In this document: positions 59,378-64,000 of the stretch, in pieces
Layout of the letters: every line of letters begins with the position of its first letter
How positions within the stretch are numbered: position 1 is the first letter of the stretch
Source: Natronosalvus rutilus
GTDB lineage: Archaea > Halobacteriota > Halobacteria > Halobacteriales > Natrialbaceae
Assembly (NCBI RefSeq): GCF_024204665.1
Contig: NZ_CP100355.1
Location: 3,143,451 to 3,207,450, forward strand
Length of the DNA stretch: 64,000 bases
Direction: 5' to 3'
Position numbers and translations under genes: made by a program
The notes under the pieces: model-generated
The model's input: the letters and a program-made list of their open reading frames with translations, nothing else
What the model was told of the DNA's origin: nothing
Database searches by the model: none

Positions 59378-61864
59378 GTGGAGCTAATTATCACGGAGAA
59401 GGACAACGCGGCGAGACGTATCGCGGACATTCTGAGCGGCGAGTCTGCCGACGCGACCCGCGAAAACGGCGTGAACGTCTACGAGTGGGGCGGCAAGCGC
59501 TGCGTCGGGCTGTCGGGCCACGTCGTCGGCGTCGACTTCCCGCCGGAGTACTCGGACTGGCGTGACGTCGAACCCGTCGAACTCGTCGACGCCTCGATCG
59601 AGAAGACGCCCACGAAGGAGAACATCGTCGCGACGCTTCGTATCCTGGCCCGCCAGGGCGACCGCGTGACCATCGCGACCGACTACGACCGCGAGGGCGA
59701 ACTCATCGGCAAGGAAGCCTACGAGATCGTTCGCGAGGTCAACGAGGAGGTTCCGATCGACCGCGTTCGATTCTCCTCGATCACCGAAAACGAAGTCCAG
59801 AGTGCGTTCGCCGAACCCGACGAGATTGACTTCGACCTGGCCGCGGCGGGCGAGGCGCGCCAGATCATCGACCTGGTCTGGGGAGCCGCGCTCACCCGGT
59901 TTCTCTCGCTGTCGTCGGGCCAGCTCGGCAATGACTTCATCTCCGTCGGGCGAGTCCAGAGCCCCACCCTCAAGCTAATTGTCGACCGCGAGCGGGAGAT
60001 CGAGGCCTTCGACCCCGAGACCTACTGGGAGCTGTTCGCCGACCTGATCAAGGATGACGACCCGTTCGAGGCCCAGTACTTCTACCTCGACGAGGACGAC
60101 AACGAGGCCGAACGCGTCTGGGAGGAATCGGCGGCCGAGGGCGCCTACGAGACGCTCTCGAGTGCCGACTCGGCGACGGTCACGTCGGTCAACGCACGAA
60201 CGCGGACGGACACACCGCCGGCGCCGTTCAACACGACGCAGTTCATCCGCGCGGCGAGCGCCATCGGCTTCTCCGCGAAGCGGGCCATGTCCATCGCGGA
60301 GGACCTCTACACCGCCGGCTACATCACCTACCCTCGGACTGATAACACCGTTTACCCCGACGACCTCGAGGCCGAGGAACTGCTCGATTCGTTCGTCGGT
60401 CACCCAGTCCTGGGCGAGTCCGCCGAAGACTTGCTCGAGGGCGACGGCGACCTTGTTCCCACGGAGGGCGACGAGGAGACGACCGACCACCCGCCGATCC
60501 ATCCAACCGGCGAGATTCCAGCCCGCGGCGGAGACGTCGACGAGGACGAGTGGCGGGTCTACGAACTGGTCGTCCGTCGGTACTACGCGACGGTCGCCGA
60601 GCCGGCGATCTGGGAGCACCTCAAGGTGGTCGCCGAGGCCGACGGCCGTCAGCTCAAGGCCAACGGCAAGCGACTCGTCGAAGCGGGCTACCACGACGTC
60701 TACCCGTACTTCAATACCTCCGAGAACTACGTCCCCGCCGTCGAGGAGGGCGAGGAACTCGCCATCGGCGACGTCGAACTCGAGGAGAAGGAGACCCAGC
60801 CACCGCGGCGATACGGCCAGTCACGCCTCATCGAGACCATGGAGGACCTCGGTATCGGAACGAAGAGTACCCGACACAACACCCTCGAGAAGCTCTACGA
60901 CCGGGGGTACATCGAGAACGACCCACCACGACCGACCCAGCTTGCCATGGCGGTCGTCGACGCCGCGGAGAACTACGCCGACCGCGTCGTCAGTGAGGAG
61001 ATGACGGCCCAGCTCGAAGCCGACATGGACGCCATCGCGACGGGCGAGGCCACCCTCGAGGACGTCACGGACGAATCCCGCGAGATGCTCGAGGCCGTCT
61101 TCGAGCAGCTGCGGGCCTCCCGCGACGAGGTCGGCGATCACCTCCGTAAGTCGCTGAAGGCAGACAAGCGACTCGGTCCGTGCCCCGACTGTGGCGAGGA
61201 CCTGCTCGTTCGTCGGAGTCGCTACGGCTCGTACTTCGTCGGCTGCGACGGCTACCCCGACTGCGAGTTTACCCTGCCGCTCCCCTCGACGGGCAAGCCC
61301 CTGATCCTCGAGGAGACCTGCGACGACCACGACCTTCACGAGGTGAAGATGCTCGCCGGGCGACAGACGTTCGTCCACGGCTGTCCGCTCTGCAAGGCCG
61401 AGGAGGCCGGCGAGGGGCCGGTGCTGGGTGCGTGTCCCGATTGTGGTGAGGAACACGGCGGCGAACTCGCGATCAAGACGCTCCAGAACGGCTCCCGGCT
61501 GGTCGGCTGTACCCGCTACCCCGACTGCGAGTACTCCCTGCCCCTCCCGCGCCGGGGGGACATCGAGGTCACCGACGAGCGCTGTGACGAACACGACCTG
61601 CCCGAACTCGTCGTCCACAACGGCGACGAGCCCTGGGAACTGGGCTGCCCCATCTGTAACTACCGCGAGTTCCAGGCTCGAGAGGCCGAGAGCGGGTCGG
61701 CCCTGGAGTCGATCGAAGGAATCGGCGCGAAGACCGTCGAAAAACTCACCGCGGCCGGGATCGAGTCGATCGACGACTTGCTCGAGGCCGATCCGGAGTC
61801 GCTCGCCAGCACGGTCGAGGGCGTGAGCGAGGATCGCGTCCGGACCTGGCAGACGGCGGCCTGA
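59378..61864 (+). CDS. topA: DNA topoisomerase I
   Basis: 828 aa. TOPRIM domain: ELIITEKDNAARRIA at the start and TDYDREGELIGKEA near residue 107; active-site Tyr in AGYITYPRTDNT near 315. The C-terminal part has zinc-finger pairs (CPDCGEDLL near 605, CDGYPDCEF near 627, and CPDCGEEHGG near 685, CTRYPDCEY near 708), then a helix-hairpin-helix (SIEGIGAKTVEKLTAAG near 774). It relaxes negative supercoils. GTG start is supported by the ribosome site at 59364-59371. Confidence 0.95.
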   Translation: MELIITEKDNAARRIADILSGESADATRENGVNVYEWGGKRCVGLSGHVVGVDFPPEYSDWRDVEPVELVDASIEKTPTKENIVATLRILARQGDRVTIATDYDREGELIGKEAYEIVREVNEEVPIDRVRFSSITENEVQSAFAEPDEIDFDLAAAGEARQIIDLVWGAALTRFLSLSSGQLGNDFISVGRVQSPTLKLIVDREREIEAFDPETYWELFADLIKDDDPFEAQYFYLDEDDNEAERVWEESAAEGAYETLSSADSATVTSVNARTRTDTPPAPFNTTQFIRAASAIGFSAKRAMSIAEDLYTAGYITYPRTDNTVYPDDLEAEELLDSFVGHPVLGESAEDLLEGDGDLVPTEGDEETTDHPPIHPTGEIPARGGDVDEDEWRVYELVVRRYYATVAEPAIWEHLKVVAEADGRQLKANGKRLVEAGYHDVYPYFNTSENYVPAVEEGEELAIGDVELEEKETQPPRRYGQSRLIETMEDLGIGTKSTRHNTLEKLYDRGYIENDPPRPTQLAMAVVDAAENYADRVVSEEMTAQLEADMDAIATGEATLEDVTDESREMLEAVFEQLRASRDEVGDHLRKSLKADKRLGPCPDCGEDLLVRRSRYGSYFVGCDGYPDCEFTLPLPSTGKPLILEETCDDHDLHEVKMLAGRQTFVHGCPLCKAEEAGEGPVLGACPDCGEEHGGELAIKTLQNGSRLVGCTRYPDCEYSLPLPRRGDIEVTDERCDEHDLPELVVHNGDEPWELGCPICNYREFQAREAESGSALESIEGIGAKTVEKLTAAGIESIDDLLEADPESLASTVEGVSEDRVRTWQTAA

Positions 61865-61932
61865 GACGCCCGCTCCGAGGCAGGTCGGTACGACCGTGAC
61901 TCCCTCGGTTCACTATTCTCGACGAGGGAACG

Positions 61933-62718
61933 TCAGTAGTGTCCCATCACCCCGAGCCGCCGGGCCCGACGAACCAGAAGGTGAAAGACCGCGAACCCAG
62001 CCAGCAGGTACGCGACCCCGTTGAGTGCCAGCGCGGCGAGCTCGAGTCCGGGCATCGACCAGAGGGGGACGCCGTCGACCATCGCCCGGTAGAGCAGGTC
62101 GCTCCCGAGACTGAACGGGACGACCAGCAGGGTGCTCGAGTCCAGCGCACCGGGGGCGGCGATCAGCCCGATGAAGGCGAACTGGAGGAGTTGCTGGACG
62201 TTCTCGATCCGCTTGTACAACAGTGAGAGTCCGGCGAAGAGAAAGCCGAGGCCGATCGCCGGGAGGATCGTCACGAGCACGAGTGGGACGATCGTCAGCG
62301 GGTCGACGGTGAGCGTTCGGTCGGTCGTCAGCAACATGATCGCGAGCAGCGCCATCGCAATAGTGGTGCTGAAGACCACGTTGAAGAGCGTCTTGGCGAG
62401 CAACACCCGGCCGATCCCGAACGGCGACATAAACAGCTGCTCGAGGGTGCCCCACTGGGCTTCCCGCATCACGTTGCCGGCGACGTCGAAGTAGGCGGCC
62501 GTCACCGCGAGAAAGAGGAAGAAGCCGACCACGAGCCCGTCGAGGGTGCCGTCGAAGGCGGGGCCAGCGGCGGCCTGACCGCCGAAAAAGATCACGGCGA
62601 AAAACAGGTAGAAGCCGACCAGCATCATCGTCGTGTTGATCCAGTATCGACGCAAGAGGATGAGCTGTTTCTCGAAGATGGCTCGCGTCAGCCCGACGTA
62701 GCCGGTTGCAGAGCTCAT
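61933..62718 (-). CDS. ABC-2 type exporter permease
   Basis: 261 aa, six helices. ABC-2 features: start KQLILLRRYWINTTMMLVG, the first-loop MREAQWGTLEQLFMSPFGIG near 90 and the C-terminal ELAALALNGVAYLLAGFAVF near 228. Its ATG overlaps the ATPase stop (ATGA). Substrate unknown; related systems export drugs, polysaccharides or lipids. Confidence 0.85.
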   Translation of the reverse strand: MSSATGYVGLTRAIFEKQLILLRRYWINTTMMLVGFYLFFAVIFFGGQAAAGPAFDGTLDGLVVGFFLFLAVTAAYFDVAGNVMREAQWGTLEQLFMSPFGIGRVLLAKTLFNVVFSTTIAMALLAIMLLTTDRTLTVDPLTIVPLVLVTILPAIGLGFLFAGLSLLYKRIENVQQLLQFAFIGLIAAPGALDSSTLLVVPFSLGSDLLYRAMVDGVPLWSMPGLELAALALNGVAYLLAGFAVFHLLVRRARRLGVMGHY

Positions 62719-63878
62719 CGGTTCTCCCTGTGCTCGACCCGCGGCTCTCCGCCGGACTCCTCGGGCCGTCCGGTTCCGCGCCCTTCGAATGTGTGGCGCT
62801 GCCTCGATCCGACGTCGTCGGTAGTAGCCCCGCCGCCGGTCACCTCGAGAAACACGTCCGCGAGGTCGGGTTCGATGGTCTCGACGCCGAGGAACGTACA
62901 GTTCGTCCGCTCGAGAACGGCCACGAGGTCGTAGAACGCGTCGCCCTGGAGCGCCACCTCGAACGACCGCTCCGGGCCGCGTTCGGTCCACTCGTCGACG
63001 CCGAACCGTTCCGCGAGGGTCCGCCTCGCGGCGTCCGGTACCAGGGCCTCGAGCGTGAACCGGTAGGTGCGAGTCTGAAACACGTCGACGAGTTCGTCGA
63101 CCGTCCCGTCGGCCACGATCCGGCCGTCGTTCATGATGATCACCCGGTCGCAGACGGCCTCGATCACGTCCATGTCGTGACTCGAGAGGACGACGGTTCG
63201 GGACTCTCGTTCGACGAGGTCGCGGAGCTGGCGCCGCAACTCGAGTGAACTCTCGACGTCGAGACCGAGCGTCGGCTCGTCGAGGAACGCGATCGGGGTG
63301 TCCCGGATCAGGGTGCACGCGAGTGAGACCTGCTGTTTCATCCCGCGAGAGAGTTCGTTGACCGTGGTGTCCGCTTTCGCGGTGAGCCCCACCTGCTCGA
63401 TGAGGGCGTCGATCCGGTCGGCGTCGGCCGGTCGATCGGCCAGTCGGGCGAAAAAACGGAGGTTCTCCCGGACGGTGAGCCGCCAGTAACTGTTTCGCGC
63501 GCCCTCGAGCATGGCGCTGACGGAGCGGTAGCTCGCGCGGGGGTCGTCGATGGGATCGGTTCCGTCGACCCGAACCGTCCCCGCATCGGGGATGATCAAT
63601 CCCAGCAAGAGCTTGATGGTCGTGGTCTTGCCGGCCCCGTTCGGCCCCAGCAGGCCGACGACGGTCCCACGTTTGACCTCGAGGTCAATCCCGTCGACGG
63701 CCTCGACGGCGTCGTCGCCGTCGCCGTACGTCTTCGTGAGGCCGGTTGCCGAGAGGATCGGCTCGGTCGACCGGGAATTGGCCGTCGATTCGGCGCTCGA
63801 GGACCGACTCGCTTGAGGGTCGCGATCGGCCCCCGGCGACGGCTCGAGACGGTCCGATGATTGGCTCATTGACAGCAT
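62715..63878 (-). CDS. ABC-2 exporter ATP-binding protein
   Basis: 387 aa (ATG at 63878; a second in-frame ATG is at 63869). After a 50-residue low-complexity N-terminus, Walker A GLLGPNGAGKTTTIKLL near residue 76, signature LSRGMKQQVSLACTL near 176, Walker B PIAFLDEPTLGLDVESSL near 196 and His switch in VLSSHDMDVIE near 228. A C-terminal ~100-residue domain typical of ABC-2 drug/lipid exporters follows (LVPDAARRTLAERFGVDEW). It overlaps the permease gene and forms one exporter. Confidence 0.88.
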   Translation of the reverse strand: MLSMSQSSDRLEPSPGADRDPQASRSSSAESTANSRSTEPILSATGLTKTYGDGDDAVEAVDGIDLEVKRGTVVGLLGPNGAGKTTTIKLLLGLIIPDAGTVRVDGTDPIDDPRASYRSVSAMLEGARNSYWRLTVRENLRFFARLADRPADADRIDALIEQVGLTAKADTTVNELSRGMKQQVSLACTLIRDTPIAFLDEPTLGLDVESSLELRRQLRDLVERESRTVVLSSHDMDVIEAVCDRVIIMNDGRIVADGTVDELVDVFQTRTYRFTLEALVPDAARRTLAERFGVDEWTERGPERSFEVALQGDAFYDLVAVLERTNCTFLGVETIEPDLADVFLEVTGGGATTDDVGSRQRHTFEGRGTGRPEESGGEPRVEHRENR

Positions 63879-63977
63879 CTCCGTCGCCGGTTGTTGTAAC
63901 TATTTCCCGAAGTCGCTCTGGAGGGATTGTCGCTATCGCGGCGTGACGTCGGTCGGGCGGGCTGATGTCGCTCACTA

Positions 63978-64000
63978 CCCGTTGACGATCTGCTGCCGGT
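63978..64000 (-). CDS. Possible end of a gene at the window edge
   Basis: On the minus strand a frame entering the window reads RQQIVNG and stops at TAG (63975-63977). It may be the C-terminus of a gene continuing beyond the window. Only seven codons are visible, so this is weak. Confidence 0.15.

Overview
The window is haloarchaeal chromosomal DNA, most like a Natrialbales-type genome. It is GC-rich with many TCGA/CTCGAG motifs. Its proteins are very acidic, most exported proteins start with twin-arginine lipoprotein signals, and many genes look leaderless with a TATA-like box 25-30 nt before the start codon. Marker genes are archaeal: CetZ, archaeal topoisomerase I, MptE, an archaeal-type PilB/PilC pair, HTH_10 (bacterio-opsin activator-type) regulation and GatB/GatE. 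Gene calls and families come from reading translated sequence and recalled family knowledge; no database search was run.

Layout. 1-14.5 kb: tail of a GatB/GatE amidotransferase subunit; a surface lipoprotein; a TrmJ-like RNA methylase with an overlapping hypothetical gene; a DoxX protein; a pterin/folate pair (dihydropteroate synthase-like and MptE); a complete tungstate importer (tupABC) with a ModE/TOBE-type regulator; a metallo-beta-lactamase hydrolase; a small membrane protein with an apparent 2-nt slip; a cupin; an F420-dependent oxidoreductase beside an SDR; and CetZ. 14.9-25 kb: an oligopeptide-type binding protein, a PAP2 phosphatase and a seven-gene sugar operon (binding protein, two permeases, ATPase, 67-aa membrane protein, Gfo/Idh dehydrogenase, TIM-barrel isomerase). 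25-37.5 kb: a NikR-like regulator, a Csp-type copper-storage protein, a HypE-like AIR-synthase protein, a DUF2062 protein, a 1440-aa HEAT-repeat/PQQ-propeller fusion, DUF998 and Hvo_1808-type surface genes, and an orphan iron-type ABC ATPase behind a DtxR-type iron box.

37.7-46.5 kb: pilB-pilC, a methyltransferase, an HTH_10 regulator divergent from an NnrS/heme-copper-like membrane protein with a 14-bp palindrome between them, and a sugar-nucleotide-type dehydrogenase. 46.6-49.4 kb is a visibly AT-richer small island: an orphan HAD phosphatase, a complete IS5-family element (16-bp terminal repeats, 9-bp target duplication) inserted inside one copy of a 30-nt repeat whose second copy lies 0.6 kb away, a zinc-ribbon protein, a tRNA-like remnant carrying a copy of the tRNA 3' end, and tRNA-Gly(TCC). 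49.5-64 kb: an alpha/beta hydrolase and an MhqO/MhqD-like pair (ring-cleaving dioxygenase plus carboxylesterase), a cupredoxin, a DUF3267 metalloprotease, an SDR, a LysE exporter, a PAP2 phosphatase, a membrane-anchored winged-helix protein with a sequon-rich stalk, topoisomerase I and an ABC-2 exporter.

Themes: metal and anion handling recurs (tungstate, iron, nickel-type, copper), and several genes carry short inverted repeats exactly between TATA box and start codon. The least conventional proteins are the HEAT-PQQ giant and the membrane-anchored DNA-binding protein; neither has an obvious described role.
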